From Eumeta japonica (taxonomy: Eukaryota > Arthropoda > Insecta > Lepidoptera > Psychidae): DNA of 64,000 nucleotides. The position numbers and the translations under genes are program-made. The stretch covers positions 310,001-374,000 of the forward strand of contig BGZK01000005.1 of the NCBI GenBank assembly GCA_005406025.1, written 5' to 3'. The notes below the pieces were generated by a model that did not search any database, was not told the DNA's origin, and saw only the letters and a program-made list of their open reading frames with translations. The number at the start of each line of letters is the position of its first letter. Positions within the stretch are counted from its first letter, which is position 1. This document shows positions 12,575 to 23,234 of the stretch, one piece after another.

Positions 12575-12805
12575 CAAAATTTTGTCGGGATCAGTGTACT
12601 TCAATGCGGCATATAGAGATTGGTCGTAGTTGAACACCCACAACTCTAGAATAGTTACGAGTGCGTTGTCGGCCTTTTAGAAATGTTTCTAAAATGTAGA
12701 CCATTGAGAACGCCGCTGATGGCAAATCGTTCCAAAATTTTACCGTATGTGGTAGAAAATTGCGCACAAAGTGCACGTCGGTAGAACTCCATCTGTCAAT
12801 ATCTT
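12575..12805 (-). pseudogene. LINE reverse transcriptase C-terminal end (Jockey/CR1-like), fragment
   Basis: The minus-strand frame from about 12,776 to 12,591 reads HFVRNFLPHTVKFWNDLPSA and then a YILETF-like stretch. It matches the signature found after the reverse transcriptase of many Jockey/CR1-group LINEs (FLPRT..LWN.LP....Y.L..FK). No catalytic YxDD motif is nearby, so only the C-terminal tail remains. Clade assignment is uncertain. The element would have been oriented leftwards. Confidence 0.6.
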
Positions 12806-13099
12806 CAAATTTAAAGGTGATTCACACAGATCAATCAGCTACCACCGCACGCAACATTTTTATATCAAATTTATCGACTTCTAAATAGTAAACACCGAGA
12901 AAAAAAATAGTGTTCCAATATCGAAAATTTTTTCAATTTGCTTTTTACATCCTAATCATTTTCGGAGCAATTAAAACAATGTTCTGTTCTTTCCTACTGT
13001 ACAAATTAATAAAATAAAATCCATGAATCAACCCTCCATTCGTTTCATGGACTATATTCTATGGGTGCAAAAAGCTGTGGTCGCGGTGGAGCCCACACA
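12806..13099. other. Filler between LINE tail and mariner remnant
   Basis: No conserved motif is seen. It may contain the eroded 5' half of the mariner at 13.1-13.76 kb, but no transposase N-terminal or terminal repeat could be recognised. Confidence 0.35.
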
Positions 13100-13760
13100 A
13101 TTTCAAAGACGATTTTGATCGTCTTTGGAACGGACCGCGTTACTTGATGCAATGACATGCTTACCAGATTCAAGGAAGGGGCATAAAATTTGGTATGGGA
13201 TATAGTAACAGGTGAAGAAACATGGAGTGATAGCTACGACCTCAAAACAAACCAGTATGGGTCTATTGACAAGAGCCAAAACCAACCTAAGTGGCGCGTG
13301 AGCAAAGTGCCTCTAAGCGCATGATTACTTCTTTTTTTAATAAAACGGGACACGTGAGTACTGTTGCTTTGGAGAATTATCCTACCGTAAATACTTATTA
13401 ACACATTTGTTTGCCGGAAGTAATTGACGGACCCCGTAAAAATAACTATAAAAGTCGTATCATCTGGCGCCACAGCAATGTCAGTTCTCACACGGCCAAA
13501 CAGACAAATAAATTTTTGAAGGAGAAAATCCTAAAACTTATTAGCAAACCTGCAAAGAGACCTTGTGACTTTTTTGTTAGCGAAAATTAAGAATCAAGTA
13601 CGCAGTCAACGATTTTCATCGCCGGAAGAGGTTTTCGAAGAGTGTACATGTTTCCGAGGTCACCAGGAAATAGTGACATAAATGTTTTTAGAATTGGTTT
13701 GTTTGTACTAACTGTAAAAAGTCCGTTTGTACTAACGGCGAATATTTTGAGAAACAATAA
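13100..13760 (+). pseudogene. mariner transposase remnant 1 (C-terminal two thirds)
   Basis: Translated across frameshifts, the plus strand gives the mariner landmarks in order: DIVTGEETW near 13,200, KTGHVSTVALEN near 13,345, a SHTAKQTNKFL block near 13,485, a CDFF block near 13,566, QRFSSPEE near 13,610, and the terminal NGEYFEKQ ending at a natural TAA at 13,758-13,760. It would have cut and pasted its own element by DD34D chemistry, but it is dead. Several frameshifts and stops are present. The first catalytic Asp of the usual TGDE is Glu here, and the second (HHDN) is replaced by Ser in a RHSN context. The N-terminal DNA-binding part was not recognised. Subfamily is uncertain and differs from the mariner at 16.2-17.1 kb. 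Confidence 0.8.
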
Positions 13761-15030
13761 ATTCATTTTGACTATGCATAGTAATTGTTTCTCATTCATC
13801 CCAGATATTTTCAGGGCGCTGTACGAATATGGAATATAATCGCTATCACTAAACATAATATTCCTATTTAAACAATTATTTTTGTTATTTATTTAATATT
13901 AAGCAGATTTACAAAATTAAGGTCAGGGTGTATTGTATGAAAATTAATATAATCTTTTTGAACCTCTAAGAAACACCTGTTTTATCACCTATATTTCTTA
14001 GAGATTCTCTCTCACACCCATCACCACTCATATATGTAACTCCTTCACTCTATTGAATCTGTGCATTAGTTAGAAAATCACCATTAAAGCTGTTTCGAAG
14101 ACCGGATTCTTCGAATTGACTCCATATTACATCACAACCAATGAAATTAAATCACTAAGCTGTTAGCGCTGATAATGCATCAGAACGTGTGATAAATTTC
14201 GGTAAATCTGACCTAATCATTGACTCGAATATACAATGATTAAAAAGATCCCACCAAATAGAGGTCATCAGTAGAAGTGGGCTTAGACGATACGCCTCCC
14301 GGGCGTTATGGGCTAACAAATAAAAATAATGCGATTTCATGTAAAAGTTTTTCGTCCGGTAAGCGTTTCGTGACCAGCGCACTTGAGGCTTTTTTATTAT
14401 TTTCGGCGCGGTAAGGGCGATCGCGTGCCCGCGCGTAAACCTATTGTTAAAGGTTGGATTAACTGTTAGCGTTGTGTTTGGGCTTTGATGTGACCCCTTC
14501 CCTCGGGCAGCCATCGATTTGGGACCTCAAAGCCTTTTTTTTGACCTTATGAACTTTAGAAGTAACCTCGTCGGCGAAATCGATGCGGGTTAATTGGTTG
14601 AAAGAGAATGATAAAAAAAAAAGAAAATGACCCGATTTGTGAGTTGATGTTTATGTCTCTCTGTTCATTCAAATTTCTTCCATATCAATCTTATGCAACA
14701 ATATTGTAAGAGTTGAAACGCGAGGCGTTTGGCCTCCGTGCTGGGTTGCGCAAAATTTAGTTTTATTTGTGAATTTTAAATAGAGACATATTATTCAATT
14801 ATCGAAACAAATGTAGAGAGATAGACGAGGTATAACTAGAAACAAAGACCTGGACCCTGCAAATAATAAAAAGGAAAAGCATTTGGTGTAACTAGTATCA
14901 TACCAACGGCATACATATTGATTAAACATACCAAAAAAGTAAACAAATAAAAATAACTTATCTCGCTATCATCTGTTTGATTGAAGATACCGAGTACAAA
15001 AAAAAAGTTACATCTATTGAGCAAACCTCA
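13761..15030. other. No gene recognised
   Basis: A 119-codon open stretch on the minus strand (14,155-14,514, starting MAARGKGSHQSP) has no recognisable domain and a composition like its surroundings. I do not call it a gene. The 14,300-14,520 part is somewhat GC-richer than its flanks. The rest is AT-rich. Confidence 0.35.
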
Positions 15031-16141
15031 ACTCTACACTGGTGGAGGCGCCAGATAAACGCATAGGCAAGATTACTGAAGGAAAAAAATGTAAATGGCA
15101 GCTGTTTTTCAAGACTCACCCAACGAAGATTTCGAAGTATTCTACAAGACCTACAAAATGCTTGCCACATTGAAAAATTGGAGCAACTAACAGAAAAACC
15201 AGGCTTAATGTGTATACAGCAGGCCCAGCCAAATTTTCGTTAAAAACAATTAATAGTGTTGGTCACGTGTAACGTTATAAAAGAGTTCAGAGAAGAGTTT
15301 GAGTCCAAAATATATTAAGCACAACTCTTTTATAAAGGCAGACAGAAAAAGCTGAATATGTCAGACCATTGAAGAAGCTGTCTGCAACAGCGAAGATATG
15401 TGAGAAAATGCGATAATTATGATAATTTTGCAGAGATTAAATGCAGCATTTGTGCGCAAACTTACAATTCGCTCGAGGAATTGAAACAGTCAATCAAAAA
15501 GTATTAACAAGTCTGCTCGAAATACTGGGAGACAAATTACGAGTTGCTAATGCAGTGTAGAGGCAAGGCAGCTTCGAAAGAACACTCGACGAGTGTTCGC
15601 TCACACGATCGAGGTGACACCACCACAGTTGGGCGCGACAAAAGCTCGGCCCTTCTGGTTTTGCAACCGAGAGACCCGCGACGGAACCCGATACCACCGC
15701 CTCAAGATTGGTGCAGACGAAACTGTGGAGATGCAGCGCGTACTCCGACGACCCATCAGGAAAATTTAAGGGGACAGCGACAGTAAACCATCTTCAAGGC
15801 GGGGAGCCACTGTCCGATGAACCCACTCACCAATCAAACAGAACTAGCATGTACATAGGGGTTACCCCCAAATGAAGGTAGTGTGCACGCTTTATTAGAT
15901 TCTGGAGCAGACCTAAGCTGCATTAACGAGTACATTATAGACGTTAATAAAGTTTCTACACTTTCAAACTCCTGTGTAGTGTTGAAGGGCGTGAATGGGT
16001 AAATATTAAAATAAATCTGGCTCACGTCAGTGTAATTGAGTATAAATCTAACTAACTTTAAGCTCACGTTTTATGCTGTAAGAGGTATTCATTTAAATAT
16101 GATTTTGGAGACGGATTTTATGAGGCAAAATGCCTCATAAA
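15031..16141 (+). pseudogene. Ty3/gypsy-like gag-protease remnant
   Basis: The best evidence is the retroviral-type aspartic protease. HALLDSGADLSCI lies at about 15,883-15,925, with the catalytic DSGA, and about 70 codons later comes FYAVRGIHLNMILETDFM (about 16,070-16,125), the usual 'ILG.DF' end of the protease; the glycine of the usual ILG reads as Glu here. Upstream, broken frames from about 15,030 give Gag-like fragments and a Pro/Arg-rich linker, but no clean CCHC zinc knuckle could be read. Stops and frameshifts occur throughout. Reverse transcriptase, integrase and LTRs are absent; the sequence runs straight into hairpins and then a mariner. In an intact element this region would process Gag-Pol during particle maturation. 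It could also be another LTR class; gypsy is my preference from the protease sequence. Confidence 0.65.
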
Positions 16142-16184
16142 GACAGACTGTCAAAACTACTGCGACAAATAGTTTTGACAGTCT
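16117..16184. repeat. Two adjacent perfect hairpins
   Basis: Hairpin 1: 11-nt arms 16117-16127 and 16131-16141 with loop AAA, checked base by base. Hairpin 2: 15-nt arms 16145-16159 and 16170-16184 (AGACTGTCAAAACTA and its complement) with a 10-nt loop. They are separated by 3 nt. A further TTTGACAGTCAGTCT at about 16,192-16,206 repeats the arm with one mismatch. They lie exactly where the gypsy-like frame stops. Confidence 0.85.
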
Positions 16185-16221
16185 TTCTTTTTTGACAGTC
16201 AGTCTTGATATTAACCTAATA

Positions 16222-17097
16222 CTACATAAAAATTCTGAAGAGACCTAAACAGATGAAAATCTTAGGGTGTAAAGTCAGGACTATGTGATGGATGCATTGA
16301 CACTTCCCAACCAAGCTCTCTTAATATTTGCTGAGTGACTAAATATGCGTGTGGTTTGACGTTATCATGGTGAAAAAACCACACCCTTTCTGTTGATCAA
16401 TTCCGGTCGTTTTTTCTCTATTTCTTGCTTTAGTCTAATTATTGCTAGTAACGATCCTAATTTATAGTTTTGTCCGACGAAAAAATCTCATAATGAATAA
16501 TGCCCTTCCAATTCTACCATACGCATAGAATCAATTTATTGCGAGTTAATCAGAGCATCGCTATAGTCTGTGGAACTTGCTTAGCTTTTGATGATGATAT
16601 TTTTCGCATGTTCTTGTCGTAGGTAATCCACTTTTCATCACCAGTGATCAATCTTTTCAAAAACGGTTCGGTTTCATTACTTTTCAATAGAGAATCGCAA
16701 ACGAGTACACTATTCATTAGTTTTCTTTCAGTGAACTTGTGAGGGACCCAAGTATTGAGTTTTTTTTGTATATTCAGTTTTTTTTGAATGGGTTAAAACC
16801 GTTTTGTGGTTAATTCTCAGCTCTTCAACTACGTTATAAGAACTGATATGCAGATTTTGCTTTACATTTGTCTAAAATGGCATCGACTTTATCCGTAACA
16901 GGTCGACCTGAGTGAAGTTCATTTTTGACATAAAAATTACCAGACCAAAAACACTAGAAGTAGTTTTATGCTAGTTTTTACCGACAGTGCATTAGGTCCA
17001 TAAACGTCACAATTTCTTTAGCAGCTTGTGTCGCATGTTTTCTTTTTTTGTAATAAAACTTTAAAATGTATCGAATTTGTACTATATATTTATTCAT
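16222..17097 (-). pseudogene. mariner transposase remnant 2 (cecropia/Hsmar1-like)
   Basis: The minus strand starts at ATG 17,097 (MNKYIVQIRYILKFYYKKRK, then HATQAAKEI), the usual N-terminus of Hsmar1-type mariners. It continues with SGRPVTDK, WVPH(K)FTERKLM, CDSLLK, ITGDEKW near 16,650, NWKGIIHYEI, FFHHDNVKPH near 16,375, LGWEVSMHPSHSPD near 16,300 and DFHLFRSLQN near 16,240. Length and block order match an almost complete transposase of about 345 residues, minus its last part. All three catalytic Asp codons are still readable and the last two are 34 residues apart (DD34D). Stop codons and frameshifts make it non-functional. No 30-bp terminal repeats were identified with confidence. Confidence 0.88.
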
Positions 17098-17284
17098 TTT
17101 GGTGTTCAGGAAAACAATAGAAAAATAGCGGAACACCGTTTTTACTTTCATTTTTCTTGTTTTTTAATTCCATCTATTTAATATTATCTCTTAGGGTTTG
17201 ATATTTCAGCATAACATCTGTGGAATCATTTAATTAACAAGCCAATCTGCTTCAAACAGAAATGAGAATGCTCATAAATATTAA

Positions 17285-18306
17285 CTAAGCTACCAAACCT
17301 TACAACTCATCAACAACAGGAGAGAGCTCATATTAAATGGAACAAAGAAAGAAAACAATGCAGTAATTATAGAAATAAGCAAGAAAATTAAAGGAAGCAT
17401 CAGAAAGGACCGAAAAACTAAAAGGCTCAAAACTTTAAAATACCATATACAAAGAACTGGAGGAGTTAAAAATTCTCTGAAAGAACTTAGGGAAACCAGT
17501 AAACATTGAATACCAAATCTCAAAAGAAAAGAATAAATGATAACGCAAAGCAAAAAAATTAGCAACTTGTTACTAATTTCAATAGAAAATTGTATAAAAG
17601 CCAGGAACCACATAAAGACCAATATTCTAGCACTGTCCACCCACCTTAGAAGCACCGCTGGAAATGGTGCTAGAAATTTTACCAAGCGAAATTGAGGAAG
17701 CAATCAAGAGCCAAAAAATTAAGAAATCGCCAGAAATTATGAAAAGAAATAATGAAATCTCTTAAAGAAATAATGAAATCTCAACAAGAAAAAACTTCAA
17801 CACATGCATTCTCTCATGTTTAATCTACGGGTGTGAAACATGATCACTTACCAAAACTCTAAGAGAAATGCTGGCAAAATGTCAAAGAGTAATGGAGCGA
17901 AGCATAGTTGGGTGCGAATGGCAAGACAGAGTTAGAAATGATGATTTCAGAAAGAAAACTGTGCTTATGCACATTCTAAGCCAAATAGACCGGCAGAAAT
18001 GGAGGTGGACAGGCCATATGATGCGAGATACTCGGGGAAAATGGAGCAAGGCAGTGACCGAATGGTACCCAAAAGATGGTAATAGGAATTGCGGGCGGCA
18101 GAGGAGGAGGTGGATAGACGACATCAAAATGACAGCTGGTCATCTGTGGACTAGAGTTGCACAGGACAGGAGGTTACAGTAAAAACCATTAGAGGAAGCT
18201 ATGCCAAGAGGCACACTGAGATTAGGGACATTTTATAAATTTATGTATACTCATTATCGTTACTTTTAATTCTCGGAATAAAGGGCTTTATTATTATTAT
18301 TATTTT
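17285..18306 (+). pseudogene. RTE-like non-LTR retrotransposon, internally deleted (copy 1)
   Basis: Two parts of one polyprotein are joined. The first (17,285-17,745) is the Lys-rich linker between endonuclease and reverse transcriptase (IRKDRKTKRLKTLKY, later EIEEAIKSQKIKKSP). The second (about 17,800-18,185) is the C-terminal end after the reverse transcriptase: CLIYGCET, a 104-codon open stretch with MERSIVGCEWQDRVRN, QKWRWTGHMMRDTRG, RRWIDDIK and WTRVAQDRR. The whole catalytic reverse transcriptase between them is missing. The 3' end is an AATAAAGGGC signal followed by (TTA)n at about 18,285-18,305, as expected for an RTE-type tail. The C-terminal frame is intact, but the element cannot move. 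RTE clade is from memory of such insect sequences. Confidence 0.85.
17743..17784 (+). repeat. 21-bp tandem duplication at an internal-deletion junction
   Basis: AAAGAAATAATGAAATCTCT (17743 on) is followed directly by AAAGAAATAATGAAATCTCA (17764 on). It lies exactly where the RTE-like frame jumps from the linker to the C-terminal part. Confidence 0.8.
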
Positions 18307-21300
18307 AACGGTATTAAACTAGCCAGATACAAACAGCACAACCAAAAAGATTTTACCGGATTTGTTTATTTATAAATTGCGAAAAAACTATTTTGCCGGC
18401 CTAATATTATACGCATACCGAATTGATTTTGGCCTGACAATGTGTTCTATTATTTTGTGTTAGCCTTCAGATTTGTCAGGTTTTCGGTTCTCACGCTCCA
18501 TTGAATCCAAGAACTAGCTAAATCACGATTTCAATTGATGCACTAACAGACGAATCCAGGGTCAAGGTTAAGATCGTTTTGAATTATTTATTAATAATAT
18601 GTGTTCAGCCTTTTTAAAAACATCCTAATATGTTTATATGAATAATAAACGGGCTAAAAGTAATTAAATAATTATAAGACTTTACATTATGTATACCCAC
18701 CAAAAAGAAGGTTTATGATTAAATAAAACATTTTATAAACAATTTACACTTTAATTTTTGTTCACTGATTGCTGTAAAATTAATTTTTATAATTAATTAG
18801 ATACGTATTATATTCAAGCCTTTTTAAAAGTGGTTTCAGTATAATACATAAATATTACACTCAATCTTTTGAAAAAGATGGGATTTCGGATTGATTTGCA
18901 TATCAAGTGTATCGAAGAAAATTAAATTTATTTTACATTCTATTTGAACTGGATAGTGTAATGATAAGATTATAACCTTATACGTTTATATGAAGATATA
19001 AGGATAATTTATCAATTTGTTATAAATTTCTCAACAATGAATAGCCAATCAACATATATTTCTTGTTTTTCTAGTTTAGTAATTCTAATAGAACTACAAA
19101 TAAAATTGATATCATATAAATTGTTGACAAAAACAATAATCCTAATTCCTGGTTAAAGCTAATGATCATTCATTTCCATTTGCTTTACACCAAAAAAAAT
19201 TACACTAAATTATGTAACTCTATGCTAGCTACTATACGCACACGCACACGCGCGCGCATAGATATAATTCGGAGAATGGCCAAAATGGATTCATTAAATC
19301 CTAAACCGTCAACATCTGACGAAAATCCGATTTTCGAAAATTGGACTAAAAACAGCAAAACGGCGGGAATTTAGAAATGCTACTCTGTAAATGTTTCAAT
19401 CACGATATCTTTCGAACGTGTCATTGAATTGTGATCTGCTTCATGGCATTTACAGCAGTTTCTTAACCAAATAAAAACAATTGCACACCAAACATCAATT
19501 CATCGAGAGAGAATTTCGCGATGAATTATTCAAAATAATTTTGTTTGTATTATTTTGAAAAAAAAGTTTGTTTTTAACAAATTTCTTGTTGATAACGAAT
19601 ACAGGCGATAATACAGGGTGTAAGGTACGGCTTTACACCTCAAAATCCTCAAAGGTGGGCGTATTTGCCTAACTGCTATATTTGCAACGTTTCGATGCTT
19701 ACGTAACAAAATTCGAGTGCCTCGAACACAATAATATACGGGGTGCTTACACAACAGCGGGCCAGTTATTGTCCCAAAACGTATTATAATTAAGGCGGTC
19801 ACGCAATTTATTATACGACTGACGTCCGATCCCGGATTGGCTTCTAAAATATTTTAATACTCGTACCTATGTGATGTGATTTTAATTAATATCAAATAGA
19901 TGTTAAATTGAATTCTTATATTGGTTCGTTTTCGTGTCTCTTTATCATTATTACCCGAACTTGAAAACGCCAGAGTTATGATTTTTAAGACTGTATGCAC
20001 TTTATCATTTAGTCATAAACTCATTCCTACTTCCCACAAGTATAGACATAGACCACAAAATTGTACACAGTACGATTTTCACATACACTTCTTCCTGTAA
20101 TACCATCCATAAATACTTTTATGGTATTTTTAGTGCATATTCGTATCACCGTTATTTACTCTTATACAGAAAATGAACGCTTTCATATCATAAAAAACAA
20201 CTCCCAGATCCTTTTGCATCGTTATTTAGGACCTGAATTTCGTTCGTAATTCTTTTATCGCTATCGTTTTCGGTTCCGGATGCCATCTTTATCCTGATCC
20301 ATTTTATTTGTGAAAACTTAAGCCACACTACTTCACTTCATAGCCACTAAATTGCTTTTAATCATGACATAAAAAGCTAATAGGATGTTATATTCAATAA
20401 AATATAATCCTACGTGAGCCAGATCAGGAGTCGATCCCGTCAGCAGAAAGCGATCCTGATTTCTGAGAGTGGTGTTTTTTCAGTTGGACAGTCCGTTCTT
20501 TCCTAATGAGAAGGTAACGAGTTCATTAGATGACCACAAGCGATATGAGTCTTTAACTAGGTTTCGATTAAATCATTCTTAAATTCCCTTATCATTCGCT
20601 TCGTGTCCCAGAGGGCACATCGTCATGGTATCGTTGGTGACGGTCTTTCACATTCTTCACTCTTTGATGGGTCAACCCGTGGAACTTAATATCTAAGCAC
20701 CTTAGTCTCGAATAACAATTGTGGGAGCGAAATGCTCTTGTAGAGGGTTTGACGGAAGACTGTCACAACTACAATTTTTGCTGAACACGATAACTATCAA
20801 ATTTGGTATTTTAAAAGGTTTCAACAACGTTTTATTACCAAAGATGAGACTTCGACTTACAGATGTTGATCCAATCTCGACTCATGTTTTATTTTTTTCA
20901 CTCAAATAGGTACTTCATGTACTCCATAAAAAAAAATATTATTATAGATAGGACAATCGACAAATTATTAAATAACTGAAAAATTTTAAAACCTTTTCAA
21001 ACCGAATCGAAAAGTTAGATACAAATAAATAAGAAAAGTGTCAGCAATACCAACCGACCTAACTAATGCTCAAAAGTAATTTAATATTAAATTTAGACGC
21101 TTTTCTTTACTTCACTTTTCTATGCTACAACATTGAAAAAAAAAAGAACTCGAGAACCTCACAGACAAGACTCTAATTAAAATTATTCTGCATTATGGTT
21201 GTTTGATGAATATTAATAAGGTTACTGAAGCAGTCTCTAATTTGCGTTGTAAGTATCTAAACGTGATTTTTTTTTTGTGTGTGTATTCAACACTTCACGC

Positions 21301-21546
21301 ACGCGCACGTCGAAAAATCAAAACACTTTCTTTGCACGGATCACGAAGTCGGCGAACTTTCTAAAAGACGGTGTACTTAGGAAATATTAATTAAAAGGCG
21401 CGGGGACCGCCGATAAGCCTGAAAACTCTGAAATAAACGGTGAGCGATAAAATCTCGTGTCGAAACTTTGTGAATTCACAAAAACCCGCTTGAGATTTCG
21501 ACGACGACGTCCGTGGCTGTATCACTTTCCATTTTAAATATCCAGT

Positions 21547-21551
<5 letters not shown>
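18307..21551. other. No gene recognised
   Basis: Mostly AT-rich. A short (CA)/(CG) run occurs at 19,237-19,258. Patches at 19,610-19,830 and 20,400-20,720 are richer in GC (CAGGGTGTAAGGTACGGC; CCCAGAGGGCACATCGTC) but carry no recognisable protein, RNA or repeat signature on either strand. Confidence 0.4.

Positions 21552-21578
<27 letters not shown>
21552..21578. repeat. (TA)n microsatellite
   Basis: About 13 uninterrupted TA units between TTTT and CCACAAATG. Confidence 0.9.
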
Positions 21579-21984
21579 CCACAAATGAATATCGGTCAAA
21601 TTGTTCTAAAAAGGCAGGCAGACGAAAATTTTATAAATGGTAGATTTGAGGTCATTCGACTCACTCATTCGTTTCATGGCTATAAAAGGAATATTTATCA
21701 CAAAATTTGACAAATAAATTGCATTAACGGACAGAACCTGCATATTTACATAGTAGTACAGATATTGACAAAGATTTTTGTTTTATCCGAGCATCAGTTA
21801 AAACTAATGAATCCGCCGACACTATCATTAGTGTTAACTAATTATTGGTCATTCGACGTAAAATCATTTGTAAATGGTTTTAGAATATTTATTTTTTGTA
21901 CTCGTGGAGGTATCAGGTTAAAATTAATATTAAATACTGAGGTCTGCACTACATTGGAGCTGTGGAAAAATTAAACTATCAGGT

Positions 21985-22460
21985 CAATGCGATCAAAAGA
22001 TACGGCGGTTTATGTCGCATATTTTGATATTGAAGAGAATCAAAACCTATTGACCTAGAATCTTCAATTTGGCATGAATTCAGTTTCATAGTACAAGCTA
22101 AAAAAAATCTAACAATCGCTAAGTTATAGTTATATCATATGAAAATAATTTGAAATATAAAAATTTAAATTACAAATTTACAATTATAATTGGAAAGAGA
22201 GTGATTTAGACAACTTGGATAACATTTTTTAATTTCCCTCTACGATGAATTAAGATTTTCAAAATTCATATTTTTTAAAAATATATGAAAAATTTTTTGG
22301 AAAAGGTTTTAGTTTCAAAATTTCTTCCACCAATCTCACCAGTCTCGAGATCTAAAACAGATAAAAATCTTCGAGACTCATGATGGATAAGGTATTTACA
22401 AACATAATTAATTTTCTACGGAACACTCAGGATGCAAGTCCTATTCGCAGTTGTACGGTT
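21985..22460 (+). repeat. Interspersed repeat ending GGAACACTCAGGATGCAAG
   Basis: Ordered segments include CAATTTGGCATGAATTC, AAGTTATAGTTATATCATA, GAGTGATTTAGACAACTTGG, ACCAATCTCACCAGTCTCG and a 3' end CTACGGAACACTCAGGATGC followed by AGTCCTATTCGCAG. The 3' part recurs at 44.1-44.24 kb (TACGGAACCCTCAGGATGCG, then AGTTCTAGTCTTAC). It is non-coding and likely the 3' region of a LINE-like or non-autonomous family common in Lepidoptera. Confidence 0.6.
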
Positions 22461-23234
22461 CTTATTTTTTATTTATTTAATGTCATAACTAATAAGATTA
22501 AAAGAAACGAACGGGCGATTACCATTATGAATATAAATTGTTTTTGTATTTGATGTCATACATCTAAAATTTACAATAATCTATACATAACATTGCATTT
22601 TGTACAATATCTCTATGGAAAAATGATCCAGACGTGATTCTAACTTAACCACGCTCTGAGACTAGTGTATTCTATATTCTAATGAAGTAATGCTACGAGT
22701 TCAAGATTCTATTGATTTAACCCATGAAAGAAAATAACAGCGGCTTCTCGTGACTTCATCCTTGTATGTATCATATGTATATATAATGCACATATGTTTG
22801 ATGTAGAAGGTGTGTTTAGAGCACCGCACAAAGTCAAAACGAAGACATTCTGGTGAAGCTAAAGTTTCTGTCTGTGTCAGCCCCATCAAAATTTTTCAGC
22901 AATTATATCAGTGCTGAAAATCGCCGCTGTCATAAAAGCCATTTACCCGCTCCTGTTCAGGGTTACAAAATTAATTCGAAATTTATTTTTGATTTATCTG
23001 CATTAGTTACTCACGTACATGTAAATAGATGCAAAAGACAATTTTCTCTTTAACTCCAACATTTGCCAAGCGAACTTTCTACATTAATGCCTGTTCGTAA
23101 CCCCAACTAATATCATAAGAAAAATAAAACGAATTTAACAGGTTTGTGGCTTATGTCAAATATAAAAATAATCATAAATTTTCGAACAAGCTCTAACTTC
23201 TTAATTTATGAATTACTCACGATTCGGCCTAGCT
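22461..23234. other. No gene recognised
   Basis: AT-rich, with nothing recognisable. Short open stretches at 22,700-23,050 have no domain. Confidence 0.4.

Noticed and set aside
13587..13856. Overlapping 65- and 89-codon frames on both strands
   Set aside because: Both overlap the C-terminal end of the mariner remnant, which is readable in shifting plus-strand frames to NGEYFEKQ.
14155..14514. A 119-codon open frame on the minus strand (MAARGKGSHQSP...)
   Set aside because: No domain, no splice or repeat support, and composition like the flanks. One of the longest frames here but still plausible by chance.
17290..17703. A 137-codon hydrophobic open frame on the minus strand
   Set aside because: It lies antisense to the Lys-rich linker of the RTE-like element; AAA/AGA-rich sense codons read as Phe/Leu/Ser on the other strand.
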